Source: Streblospio benedicti (lineage: Eukaryota > Annelida > Polychaeta > Spionida > Spionidae). From it: DNA of 64,000 nucleotides. Positions 22,301-31,677 of this stretch are shown in pieces. A program made the position numbers and the translations under genes. The stretch is taken from contig CM032660.1 of the NCBI GenBank assembly GCA_019095985.1, positions 19,429,590 through 19,493,589 of the forward strand. The letters are read 5' to 3'. The notes under the pieces were generated by a model. It ran no database searches and had not been told where the DNA came from. It saw only the letters and a program-made list of their open reading frames with translations. Positions within the stretch are counted from its first letter, which is position 1; every line of letters begins with the position of its first letter.

Positions 22301-23446
22301 GTCCTATTATAATGGTGGCATCAGTAGATAGGTAAAACCACTTTCACAGATTTAGATGGGCTGAATCCAAACAAAGTTGTTTTACAAGTTTTATATAGTC
22401 GTTAATGGACGGGCCTGTGTTGAGTTACACTTGTAACTGTATTCGAATGAGTCTACATAACAAGGCATCGGGAGGATTTTTAGTTCAGAGATTATTAGCT
22501 TAAAGTAGCAAAAACGTGAATGGTTGTTTGCTCGATTTGTACAAAAATTCAACTTATTCAAGTTCAGTAGTATAAGCTATTCCATCTGTAACTGTGAATG
22601 AAAATTATTTTCCGAAACTCAACCGAGAAATGTCGATAGTTTTAACCGAGAGTATATACACAATGTACATCTATTACACAGATGCAGCCCTTTGATGCTA
22701 CTGACGTCACCAAAGATGGCGACCATGATGGTGGAAACAAAAGCTCTCCAGGGCATCCACAGAACTGCATGGAAGTGCAGACGAATAGTGGGGCCTCCTC
22801 CGAACTTGATGAGCATGAGCTTACGGCAGATGTGACTGACAATAGGGATAAACAAGGTGTTTGCGTTGCAGATGAGATTGAGGGCAAAGTGTATGGTAAT
22901 AACTCACGTAGCACGCGTGGGAAGAAGATGAAAATAAAGATGCCAGGGACTGTTAGAAGTAGGCAAGTTAGTAGTGGGCTGAATAATAATAAGTCTACAA
23001 AAATGGAGGATTTTTGCGCGCAAACTTCAAGAAATCGAACGCATAGATTAAATGATGTGGATACTACGGAAGGGAGTGTGGAAATAAAAAGTGACAAAAG
23101 TGGTGGAATTTCAACCAAGGAAGATATTGATTCTGGAGACGATCAAGTAAAGTACCAATCAATTTACTTTCGTGGGAATCACTCACTTGGAAAGCAACGT
23201 GAAAGAGGGCCGATTGGAATTTCAACAGATAAAAATCGAAAACATGATAAACGAGATGTTTTTAAAGAAGATAAGCTTTATCTTCCGGACAAGTCGCCAT
23301 CTCCTAAACTAGAGACAGCTGAAGACGACCATCCGTTTGCGAAAGTTGATGACACGTCGTGTCCATTGTTTACTAAAGTACGTGACGGCACTCAAACTGG
23401 TGGTTTACCAAACGAGAAAGATACTCTTTTGGAAACGAGGCTATGA
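13241..23446 (+). CDS. Kv-B voltage-gated K+ channel, Shaw/Kv3-like, complete, 10 exons
   Basis: Exons are 13,241-13,317; 13,475-13,627; 13,908-14,040; 17,523-17,636; 19,475-19,676; 20,074-20,201; 20,474-20,587; 21,041-21,258; 21,672-21,822; 22,682-23,446. Phases agree at every GT-AG junction, giving 684 residues, normal for the family. Order: T1 tetramerisation domain (8-102) with H68-X5-C74-X20-C95-C96, the zinc site of non-Shaker Kv channels; PCCWRSYRQ as in Kv3; S1 (160-181); S2 with FTLEL (about 217-240); S3 with NIIDLL; S4 (292-307); S4-S5 linker GLQVMYLAMRASARE; S5; filter TTVGYGD (368-374); S6 with PIP (400-402); a 254-residue acidic tail. It should form a plasma-membrane K+ channel. 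S4 lacks the first two gating charges. It is a tandem paralogue of Kv-A. Confidence 0.9.
13341..13391. repeat. GGTC/GGGTC microsatellite in Kv-B intron 1
   Basis: Imperfect run of GGTCGGTCGGTGGGTC units immediately downstream of the exon 1 donor. Confidence 0.8.
13475..13627 (+). CDS. Kv-B exon 2 (T1 core)
   Basis: Acceptor CCTCTCTAG, donor CCCAG|GTGTGC. It encodes YPESTLGHL, then GEVFFDRNPRLFPYILDFYR and HGCLHFPHYICGP. The FFDRNPxLFxxIL motif is diagnostic of Kv T1 domains. It supplies H68 and C74 of the zinc site. Confidence 0.88.
13908..14040 (+). CDS. Kv-B exon 3 (T1 end, two competing donors)
   Basis: Acceptor GTGTTGCAG. It encodes ISAELSFWRLPDAAIAPCCW then RSYRQYDDEQGDRRRAHA, with C95 and C96 of the zinc site. 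A strong-looking donor GCAG|GTACGT (14,024) leaves the wrong phase for the next exon. Donor CGCGGA|GTGAGC at 14,041 gives phase 0 and is preferred. Use of the first donor would shift the frame. Confidence 0.75.
14000..14475. repeat. Decayed tandem repeats derived from the exon 3 / donor boundary
   Basis: The block 'GGGAGACCGTCGCCGCGCTC...GGTACGTGCACG' (14,001-14,035) recurs as 'AGGAGACCATTGCCACACTC...GGTACGTGGACG' (14,158-14,193). More decayed copies lie near 14,355-14,397 and 14,428-14,470, followed by GTGAGTGAG runs. Confidence 0.55.
15316..15379. repeat. 64-bp near-perfect palindrome in Kv-B intron 3
   Basis: TTGTATGTAAAACCGCATCC reads outward to its complement GGATGCGGTTTTATATACAA around the centre AAAGATGCATCTTT, with about two mismatched pairs. 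Possible cruciform or the remnant of a tiny inverted-repeat element. Confidence 0.8.
17340..17390. repeat. tRNA-derived SINE fragment
   Basis: The minus strand reads ETRTHDP, the typical translation of a tRNA B-box region. The plus strand is GGGTCGTGAGTTCTTGTCTC. No tail was identified. Confidence 0.45.
17523..17636 (+). CDS. Kv-B exon 4 (T1-S1 linker)
   Basis: Acceptor CTCGTGCTTGCAG, donor ACAG|GTACAG. The frame fixed by phase encodes a Gly-rich linker followed by KVWWGARVWTFLEEPTSSRA, the conserved pre-S1 segment of Shaw channels. Confidence 0.85.
17637..17702. repeat. pogo-like end beside the exon 4 donor
   Basis: TACAGTACAACCTGCAATTA followed by AGACAACCCCTATAACGAGACCACC begins at the exon 4 donor itself (GTACAG). 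Confidence 0.45.
17705..17990 (+). repeat. tRNA-derived SINE
   Basis: An A-box-like TGGCCTAGTGAACGG, an anticodon-arm-like GGACTCGTGATCGGAGG and a B-box-like GTGTTCGATTCTC are spaced as in a tRNA, but the acceptor stem does not pair. An unrelated pyrimidine-rich body follows. The minus-strand 168-codon ORF across it is an artefact. Confidence 0.6.
19201..19299. repeat. 49-bp tandem duplication in Kv-B intron 4
   Basis: TTATTTTGAAAGGAGCTAAT plus ATATCTTTCA...GCACACTAAA is present twice in direct order, with a few differences near the end. Confidence 0.8.
19475..19676 (+). CDS. Kv-B exon 5 (S1, extracellular loop, S2 start)
   Basis: Acceptor GATTTCAG, donor ACTG|GTAGGT. It encodes S1 (IWAWSFMFLIIASIAVVCAE), the conserved ETHPAF, a loop with one N-glycosylation sequon (VNSTK), and the start of S2. 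Confidence 0.88.
19855..19935 (-). repeat. tRNA-like B-box fragment with hairpin
   Basis: On the minus strand GGTTCGAGTCC-type B box (CAGGGTTCGAGTCCCGCC) follows a CCACTACT/AGTAGTGG hairpin. No complete cloverleaf, so a SINE remnant is likelier than a tRNA gene. Confidence 0.4.
20074..20201 (+). CDS. Kv-B exon 6 (S2-S3)
   Basis: Acceptor TACCCACAG, donor CCAG|GTGATA. It encodes AVFTLELALKFFVWPGKLNF and NIIDLLSVIPML. Phe of the charge-transfer centre, the S2 Glu, and the S3 Asp (NIID) that pair with S4 charges in Kv channels are all present. Confidence 0.88.
20474..20587 (+). CDS. Kv-B exon 7 (S3-S4 loop and S4)
   Basis: Acceptor TGGACAG, donor CATCAG|GTAGAT. It encodes NPGFWRQHNLFFGY then NVFRAVRILKLVKHHQ. 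Basic residues R295, R298, K301 and K304 align with R3, R4, K5 and R6 of Kv channels. The positions of R1 and R2 are Ser289 and Asn292. Confidence 0.85.
20810..21002. repeat. pogo-like rung element in Kv-B intron 7
   Basis: GTACAGTATATAGAACCTCT at the left and GTAATTAGAAGTTCTACTGT at the right, with GGACCACC, GAGGTGGCC and TCAATAGAGAGG units between. It ends just before the exon 8 acceptor. Confidence 0.6.
21041..21258 (+). CDS. Kv-B exon 8 (S4-S5 linker, S5, pore)
   Basis: Acceptor CTGCCCCCAG, donor TCCAT|GTGAGT. It encodes GLQVMYLAMRASAREI, S5, FFAEFTSDEDTFPHIPIGFW and the filter TTVGYGD. Markedly GC-rich, like the Kv-A pore exon. Confidence 0.9.
21672..21822 (+). CDS. Kv-B exon 9 (S6)
   Basis: Acceptor CTGCTCGCAG, donor GACAAG|GTGAGG. 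It encodes LGYVVGSACAVTGMLTTGLP then IPVIANSFHLYHSYARMKN. The PxP hinge is PIP. It ends in phase 0 to join the tail exon. Confidence 0.88.
21835..21998. repeat. Dispersed G-rich repeat ending AAAACCTGGATCTGCA
   Basis: A G-run at one end, and GCGACCCCTTTCCAAAAACC then TGGATCTGC at the other. Related copies lie at about 27,785-27,965 and 34,755-34,915. It starts in the intron right after exon 9. Confidence 0.5.
22160..22345. repeat. pogo-like rung element in Kv-B intron 9
   Basis: TACAGTATATACAATAAAAT near the left, AATAGAGAGGTGGAG, AAGACCACGGTGGCC and CAACCACCTGGAATTAATGG inside. Diverged. Confidence 0.45.
22682..23446 (+). CDS. Kv-B exon 10 (C-terminal tail)
   Basis: Acceptor CTATTACACAG. 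The exon reads MQPFDATDVTKDGDHDGG to TGA at 23,444-23,446, 254 residues in phase with exon 9. It is hydrophilic with basic clusters (TRGKKMKIKM) and acidic stretches and has no recognised domain. Its first codon happens to be ATG. Confidence 0.82.
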   Translation: MQPFDATDVTKDGDHDGGNKSSPGHPQNCMEVQTNSGASSELDEHELTADVTDNRDKQGVCVADEIEGKVYGNNSRSTRGKKMKIKMPGTVRSRQVSSGLNNNKSTKMEDFCAQTSRNRTHRLNDVDTTEGSVEIKSDKSGGISTKEDIDSGDDQVKYQSIYFRGNHSLGKQRERGPIGISTDKNRKHDKRDVFKEDKLYLPDKSPSPKLETAEDDHPFAKVDDTSCPLFTKVRDGTQTGGLPNEKDTLLETRL

Positions 23447-26400
23447 TTTTTTTGTTACATTTTTACACTAAAAGGTCTTTTAAGTCCGTTATCGTACGTG
23501 CACAGCCAAATGATTAGTTTTCTAGCGGTGAGGAAGTGTGTGCGTGGGGTGTTTTGGGTCGAATAGATGTCTGTCTCAAATGTATCACATCTCCTATTTT
23601 GGACACATTAGCATTCTCTACAGCTTTACCACTGGCAGATGGGTGGCAGACAGATTTGATATGAGCCAACCTTTTTTGTTCTTGGTCTCTGTATGGGTTA
23701 AAAGAGGTACAGTCACAGTGACACAGCCAGTTTTGTGCCGTTGAAGACGTTAAAGTGACACATTTGAAACCCCTTATCTATGGACAAGGAACACACAGAC
23801 ACATTTCACCAATGCGAACACCAGGAGAAAAAGTGACACAAACACTTGTTGTAATATTCCAATGGGCACAGGGACTGTGACACGGTACTCACTTTGGGAC
23901 CTCATACAGGGCCCTGTATTGGCATTGTCGTGTTGTAAACCGTTTGCTCAATGTGGTTGTTTCAATTTTAATGAAACTCAGTATATAGTCTTGCTCTTAA
24001 TTGTGATATTTATACTTCTTTGTGTTAACATGAATATAATATATTGATAAAAACCAAACGTTTTGAGCGTTCTTTTCCCCCATACACACCATCATTTATG
24101 TGACATATGAGAACGTGGATTTTTTTACTCGTCAAAATTAATTATCTAGTACCTCATGTTTAATAGAGAGAATGATGGGTCAAAAGTTGAGTGCAGTGCG
24201 TCTGAATTGCCAAGGCCACACATAAAGAACTACACCACGTGACCTCCCATGATGAAACATGAAGACACTTCAACATGGTAACTTGGTTAGCTTAGCATTG
24301 TAAGACCTATTACAGTATACGGCTTTTTATCACCAGCCCGAGCCCATTTTGTAGAGCAGAAAGAAAGAAAATGTAAAACGATTGCAACACAATTGCTATT
24401 TACTCCCCGTGTTGCAGACAAAAGTTCACGTGTAGAAGAACTAGGGTTTTGGATGTTGCACGTGCTATATTTTTTAAATTCAGATTTACTTCAACTTTAA
24501 TATTTTATATGGTGGTAGGCTGACAAATGTCCATAAACAGTATTATAGCAAAATTTATTGATATCCAGATCGTCAATAAAATCTCAGTAGTCTACCCAAC
24601 CCGTGACCCCGCATATATCCATCATCAGATATTAGTCTTAACAATTCTATTTATTCATGAAGATTTGAAACACAGGTTTAATGAGCTAAAACCTATTCAC
24701 CTAAGTGTTAGAACTTACATAAAACAAACGTTTTTCGTCATTGTTTTTTTTTTTATAAAAAAGGCAATAAAATTAGAAGAAATAAATAAAACAGAAGGCT
24801 AGAAAGACTGTTTACATGTACGTGAGTCAAAATGCAGCTGCATAGGCATTGCCGAAATTTTCTGATATTTTACAACCCTATCATAGCTCTGCAACAGGCT
24901 TCTCTATAGCGGAAATGGCAATAAAACGGAGGTCGTGTTATCAATCAGCAAGAACAAGACAAATGCCAAGTGTCGTTTGATGCGCAGATCACGTGACAAC
25001 ACAACAAAATGTAGCGCCATCTAATGGTGAAAAAAGGAAGATATGCAAAAACTGCTGTCAAGCGACGTCAAGGTGAGTTGTAATTTCTTGTTAGTGTCGC
25101 CGTAACAAGCTCTGCCCCTGTGGCTTTTAACCATCAAAGAGGGGTGTGAGCTGTAAAGATTCAAAGAGCTGTTACGTAGGCGCACACTAACGCACTGGAA
25201 ACGCTTTATGTTTGATCACTGCGATAATTTCTGCACACTCTGTTTGAGAATGTAGCAGCTATGTGCATTGAAATATGTCTAAAAGTGGACACTTTGTTTG
25301 TGTGGACACATTTTGTTTTCCCAGTTCCCAGTCCCCGTGGGCGAGAGCTATGTACGCTAAATGCGTATATATGGTGGACACCTGTCAAATCTAGACACTT
25401 GCCTTCTCTTAAAATTTATCAACAATCTAACAAGGCCGTTTTTCTCTTTATTTGTAATGCTAACTCTGCTGATAGTGTCACATGTCTGTTTGGACTGTGT
25501 AAAACGTATTGAACATGCAGAAAGTTCACGTCAAGTCAAAGTGGGATGATCAAGGAACGCGTGGTTAGAACGTACTCACACCCAGTTTGCAGCTTGTTAT
25601 GTATTTCTAAATGTAGATGGAAAGTAAGTTATATTTATTTGAAGGGTGGATGGTCTAGACTCCTGTAAATTACAAACTAATTGAATGTCGCACCCTAGCC
25701 CTTCCCGCGTGTTGCTTATGGAAAAAATATATATGTACAAGAATGGTTTTCCGAGAATTGCTTGATTAGATATGCTCACAGTCGGAGCTGTCTTCCATTA
25801 TCTAAGCGGTTATACTTTTCTGAAAACTGTTAGATTCGTCACGCCTTCAGACTGTCTCGGGAGCATGCTGATAGAGGAAAGTTTTTGAAAATTAGACTTG
25901 AGTTTTAAAATGTCTTGTTGAAATGCTGAATTGTGAAAGGTATTTTGGATGGCTAAATCATTACCATTAAACAATTACGATCTTACATAGATATTTATGT
26001 TTATTAGCATATGATATAACTGTCCCAATAGCAAAATCATTAAAAACGTGACCCTCGATCCGTAAAACAAAGTTTGACTCTCAACTGCATAGGTATTAGT
26101 AAAATAAAAGAGAGAACGTAAAATGCGCTCCAATCAGCAGCCACCCCCACCCAACCCAAGAAAAAAATGACACCTCCCTCAAAACACTTCAACTCACATA
26201 ACTTGCACATAACCTGCACCACAGTCCCACGTGTTTGCACAAGCCTTTGGGCGGGCGTGCCTAATGAATAAGATATTTAACACCTACAACAATGCATATT
26301 GTGCCAATAACGAGATGACATTCATAACACGAGCAACCCAATTGTGAGAAAATGATACAAGGTCTAGCAGGTAACATTTGATGCGTTGCATTGTAATATC

Positions 26401-29240
26401 AAGGCCAGGGCGTTGTAAACGGGTATATCAAATGTCGCGCTGCTTGCCGTGTGTATGCATATCTTTAGTAGTTACCGAAGAACATTCTTTTTGTAGGCAC
26501 ATATGAAAAAAGTGAAATATATCCACCTGAGGCAGGTGAACAAAAATATTTACAGGCGACACTAGCAGAGACAGGTTTTCGGGAAAGGGACCACATCGGT
26601 TGTGTACATATGAAAACTGGATGAAAGAAAATATGGACCCAGGGTTCTACCGAATGCTTTGTTCTGGTAGTCACGACTATAATTTCACGATTTTGTTAGT
26701 TAGGTATTGTAGCGTAGGGGTTCAAAGTATGTGTATATTCACTGCTACATGTGTATATTTATCAAAACATCCAAACATATAAAGAAATATTTAATTTTAC
26801 TTAAATTTCGAGCCCATAGACACCTCATAAAAAGGTTACAACAACATCACTGATTTGGCTTCTAGGTTAACGAATGTGTCTTCTTACCCTAATCTAAACT
26901 GTCAAAGACTAGCCAATATTGTTGAGGAGGAACATGTTCAATTTTACATAATTACTGCATGTCCGCGTTTGTGACTAGTGTTAGAACATGATAGTCATCA
27001 GCGTGCACTGCTCACTGGCCTATTAGAAGACCTTATGTGCACTCATGAATATTTGTGGTAAAGTGTTGTTCTTTTCTTGTCAATGAAATAAATGGAGGAA
27101 GCAATCAGAATTCTCACAGCTCTTGCTCTTCAGAAGTGCACGTTAACATGATCACTGTCCTCATTATTGTTGATTTTCATCAGAAAGCCTATCGCACATA
27201 ACGTCTTTTGACAGATCTATGTCTCACCTCCACTTCCGTTAGCTCAACTTTCATACAGAGAATACAAGTAACAGCAAGAAAGATTTTAGGAATTTAAAAA
27301 AAGGTAAGCTCACTGACATTGGACCGTTTCTACTTACTCAGGATATATGGAGATGCTGTTATACACACCACATATGCATTAGTGACGGGAAATAGCAAGT
27401 TAGAGGCAATACACCTATTTCAAATAATCATTTGATGAAGGCTGTTTTTCTTTGAAATAAGAATATTTTTTCTAGCTTTTTATACATGCACCTAGACTTT
27501 GAGCTTTTCGGTACACAAAAATCACATTTAAAATGATTTTTAAGAAAACAAATTTTTTAAGACTAGTCCACAAATTATTCTTCGTTTGCGTCCATATAAA
27601 TTATGTACACACGCCTATTAAGAGTATAAAATCATAAAGGGCAAATTTCTGTGAGCTTCCCTCTTGCTTACAAATTTACTCCTATTATATGGACAAGTAC
27701 CATCTGGTGTGGGACTCGTGATAAGTAGAACATCATAGGCTCGATTCCTGGCGAATGAATGCTAATGTAAATTACATGTATGTATGGTCCATAGGCAGAG
27801 GAGGGGGCAGGGGGAGTGTCTACACACACCCCTTTACCCACCAAAATACCTTATTATTTTCATAAGGTCTTTTGCATGTTTGCTATCGATTACGTATACA
27901 AAACACATGAGATCACTTAGGGCGCCCCCACCCCATTTCTAAAAACCTGGATGTGCCTGTGTGGTCTACGGCTGCGTTGTTCAGTAAACTCTCCAGGAAG
28001 TTAAGAAAGATATAGCGTGGCAATGATGTAAATAACCGGATGTTGACAGGGCGTATGGATTGTAAACAATGTACTAAAACATAAATGCCCTATTTTTAGT
28101 ATTTCAGATGCACATTTTTTCATTTACTCTTCAAATATTATGGCGCAGGGAGCATAAGAAATGAAATCATTATGTCATGATTTTCAGCACCCCCTCTCCG
28201 CCCCCACTCCCAACACCCGCCCCCAGCTTTAATTTGTTTAAAACGTACGCCTTCCTTGAAATTACCACCATTTTCCCGCACCCTGCTTAAAGTGCACTCT
28301 TGATTTATCAACCTCCACCCATGAAAAAAGTCGAAAAAATCGATTTTTTCAATCGCCCCCCCGCCCTCATTTTTTCATACCCCATGGGCCATGATAAATG
28401 CTAGCTCCTTAACCACAGACTACATACTGACATTTATGATTGTTTCAATATGTTCATGAAACGTGAACTTTTCTAGAATAATTTTGCAAAATAACGTTAC
28501 TCATAAAAATTTTAATATTTACACAAACATCAAATTTTAAAAAAGCAGAACCGTTTTCTGTTAGCAATAGTTACAACATTTGTAAGTGCTATATTATTGC
28601 GTCCAGAGGAATTTAGCAAGTGAAACATTACATAGTTTTATGTGCTATCAGGATCACGGATCAAACTTTGTAACCTAACGATAGCCTCAGATTACTATTA
28701 CCTCTTAACATTCATATACAACACCTCTACAAACAGGCCACTATAACACATCACACACCATAGGTTTTATAAGGAAATTGAATAGTATTACAGTTAATTT
28801 ACACAACAGAATTTTCCGGGAAAATTACCAGCTTATTGTATCTATCTATCACTTTCTTCAATATATTTTTACTTTGGAACATGTTTTAAAAGGCATACAT
28901 GTTCTATTCATATAACTTGTAAATATCTATCATAAACATTGTGTAACCTAAGGTAAAGCATAACAAAAAACAGAATTTAAATTTTGGACGGATTTTTAAA
29001 CTGCAAACACAATGAGTCTTTCAAAAACATATTGTTAGAATTCAGTAGTTCCAGATTAAGGCATCAATTGTTGCTTTCAAAAACATTCAAATTGACAGGC
29101 CTTAAAATAATGATTTTGAAAATTAGCCAGGACAGCAGTGTTTTAGGTGCATATTTAGAACTTTAACTTCAAAACTATATAACCGATCCTCAAAAACTAA
29201 AGAGAATGTTCAATATTTTCATTGAGACAACTCAGGTACG
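23447..29240. other. Intergenic DNA after Kv-B
   Basis: About 5.8 kb of AT-rich sequence without a supportable gene. ORFs such as 24,527-24,802 are low-complexity. It includes a dispersed repeat (about 27,785-27,965), a degenerate tRNA-like stretch (27,698-27,770), C-rich blocks (28,188-28,380) and the 18-bp palindrome GAAAAAATCGATTTTTTC at 28,333-28,350. Confidence 0.5.
27785..27965. repeat. Dispersed repeat ending AAAACCTGGAT
   Basis: GGGGGCAGGGGGAGTGTCTA at the left and GGCGCCCCCACCCCATTTCT then AAAAACCTGGATGTGCC at the right. Homologous to 21,835-21,998 and 34,755-34,915. Confidence 0.5.
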
Positions 29241-29262
29241 GTTGTTGTTGTTGTTGTTGTTG

Positions 29263-29321
<59 letters not shown>
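29241..29321. repeat. (GTT)n-(GCT)n microsatellite
   Basis: Nine or so GTT units pass into about fourteen GCT units without interruption. The poly-Leu ORF across it is spurious. Confidence 0.95.
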
Positions 29322-29324
29322 AGT

Positions 29325-29580
29325 TGGTGTTGTTATTGCATTGCTTCAGCTGCTGAAGCGAAAGCCTTGTGTTCATTTCCTCTCTAACTATGTATGTATG
29401 TATTATGTATCTATTTATCTATCTATGTATCTATGTATCTAGGTATGTCTCCAGACAAGCTAGAGCTTTTACTGATGAGCCAATTTCGTTCAAACTTTGC
29501 ACAGTTATGAGGTATAAGGTGACACCAAAGGGATTAGATTTTGGGGACTTTGCCATTTAAATTGTCCTTACCACGAGGCC
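29325..29580. repeat. Interspersed repeat with CTTCAGCTGCTGAAGC end and TATC microsatellite
   Basis: GCATTGCTTCAGCTGCTGAA, then TATGTATCTA-type units, then TCCAGACAAGCTAG and CCAATTTCGTTCAAACTTTG. The reverse complement is found at 47,600-47,836. Non-coding, unclassified. Confidence 0.55.
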
Positions 29581-30416
29581 ATTAACGACATTTTACTGGT
29601 ATTCAATGCACTTTAGCCAGCATGAAAAATTGATGTTTCAAGGCAGCAGGAAAAGTGTACTTGGTGCGGTTCGCTGTTTGCTGCTATGTAGCATGAAAGA
29701 GCCAATATGATTAGACAATGGCACACGTAATTTTCGTGGCTGATTACGCACATTGTAATTGTGTACTTTTAATCAAGATTTCATCAGTATTTTGCAAACA
29801 TCTTTATTACCCATGAGTTAACGTTGTTCTAGTGACGCTGTGCTCCCTGAGCACTTTTGATCAAATTCGTGTTGTTATTCGTGTTGGTATGTGTGTTTTC
29901 ATTGCTGCTGCCGCCGCCATCGCTGCTGCTATTGTTGTTTGTGCTTTATTGTATTGCGTGTCATGTGATATCTTGAGTTCTCGACATTGCTTATCTCAAA
30001 TGTTCTTTATTCTTGAGGTTGCTTTCATTTTTTAACTATACTATTAAGACATATTAGTTAGTTTGCCCTGGGCCTATTACTGGTCTCTCAGGCAGCTCCG
30101 AGATGAGTTTTTAGACATACAGCTCTTGCTAGTGGAAATGGAAAACTAATAGTGACCAAAAAACTACCACCTGGCACCGCCTGCTGTGTTTTTGTATCAA
30201 TGATAAAAGGCGCTTGTTTTAGGTGTATATTGGTTTATGAAAAAAAAAGTCCACACAGTCATCTCCAGATATATCATTACTCGGTTTACCCTCAATCACT
30301 TGTGGATAACTTTTATTTTGTACATACCTAGAGGTGAGTATAAAAGGTAGCGAACAGAACGACGTGTATCACATGTATACACAGAGTGAATGTGCATAAT
30401 GTTTTTAGGTTCTCAG

Positions 30417-30682
30417 TCTGATTTGTGGGAAGCAATTAAACATGGTGACACTGAGTTCATCAGGGAGCAGCTCGCATCAGGCAGGCAAGAGGACGGTGTG
30501 AACTGGGGAAACTGCTGATGGTAGCTTATGACCACAAACATGGTGATATAGTGACAATGATACAGACCAGCGGGCGAGCGACAATACAGCAGCAGCTGGA
30601 GGCGGCGTGTTACCATGGTGATACTGAGTTCATCAGGCAGCAGCTCGGGTCAGACACACATGCATTAAAAATAGGGCCTTAA
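30417..30682 (+). pseudogene. Ankyrin-repeat exon remnant
   Basis: After an acceptor-like GGTTCTCAG the frame reads SDLWEAIKHGDTEFIREQLA. It continues, in a second frame, as LLMVAYDHKHGDIVTMIQ and ACYHGDTEFIRQQLGSD, ending at TAA 30,680-30,682. Both parts fit ankyrin helices (A-x-GDTEFIxxQL). The frame changes within the GGGG of AACTGGGGAAACTG, a single-base difference in a short homopolymer. It is either a decayed exon of an ankyrin gene or an exon with an assembly error. Confidence 0.55.
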
Positions 30683-30740
30683 AAATATTTATTTTTAAAG
30701 TGCATGACTGTACAGCATAAAATCCACAATGTTTCAAAGC

Positions 30741-31127
30741 TTAGGGACCATTCAGTATTTGTGACAGGGTGGGGTAATAGAATTTTCCAAAATTGCCGTG
30801 AAAGAATTAATAGCCACCCCCTCAAACCTCTGTGAAAAAATTGGTAACCCCCTTAATTTCATGTGACAAAAATTGATGACCCCCAACAGTTAACGCATTT
30901 ATTGTCGGTTAACTAAAATCCTATTTGATGGATATCCACTACATAGTAAAAAAAAACAGTTTAGAATCTCTAAAAAAAGGGGGTAAATTCTATGTGAAAA
31001 AATTGATAGCCCCTCAAAAGTGTGTGAAAAAATTGATAGCCCCCCTCCAAACATTGTGACAAATGTTGATGGCCCGTCCTAAAATCCTCCTACCCCACCC
31101 TGTCATAAATACTGAATGGTCCCTTAA
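30741..31127. mobile_element. Non-autonomous TIR element (TTAGGGACC ends)
   Basis: The left end TTAGGGACCATTCAGTATTT continues GTGACAGGGTGGGGTA. It matches the reverse complement of the right end over about 35 bp with a couple of differences. The interior repeats 'TGTGAAAAAATTGATAGCCC'. A possible TTA/TTAA target; the superfamily is uncertain. Confidence 0.7.
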
Positions 31128-31677
31128 CAGTCGAATTATAATCGAGTTATATTGATACACGTATAATCACATTGCTACTGGGTTTAGGTCATGGGTAAAG
31201 ACTCCATGTGAAAATACAAAGCTCTCCCCACGAGCATAGCAGGATTAGAGCTAGCTTTAAACATTGAATAAAGTATATATGCATAATCTAATGTAATCTG
31301 TCTGCAAAATTCAACGTCTATCGACGGTGTATCTAATTCCCTGAATAGTATAATCAACAAATCATATTATACATTAGTACTATATGTTCTCGTACTATAT
31401 TCAAGTACTATATTCAAAACAGTTCTGTCTAATCCTTATGAGCTGCTGTGTCTTTTGTATCCTGTTCAAGTGTGATGGATGTGAAGTCTGTGCCCTGTAA
31501 ATATACAATCGTATGCTACAGTTTATTACTTTTTTATTCGAATAGATATTATAAAATTACTGCACAATTTAATTGACAACAGTAGTAAATAGTTGTATGA
31601 ATAACCAAAGCGAATTCTTGTTCCTTATTGAATGCATTTTTGAATTGCTTTTATTCAATCATAATAGAGGATAACAC

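Noticed and set aside
24527-24802. 91-codon ORF after Kv-B
   Set aside because: AT-rich low-complexity sequence with no homology or splice context.
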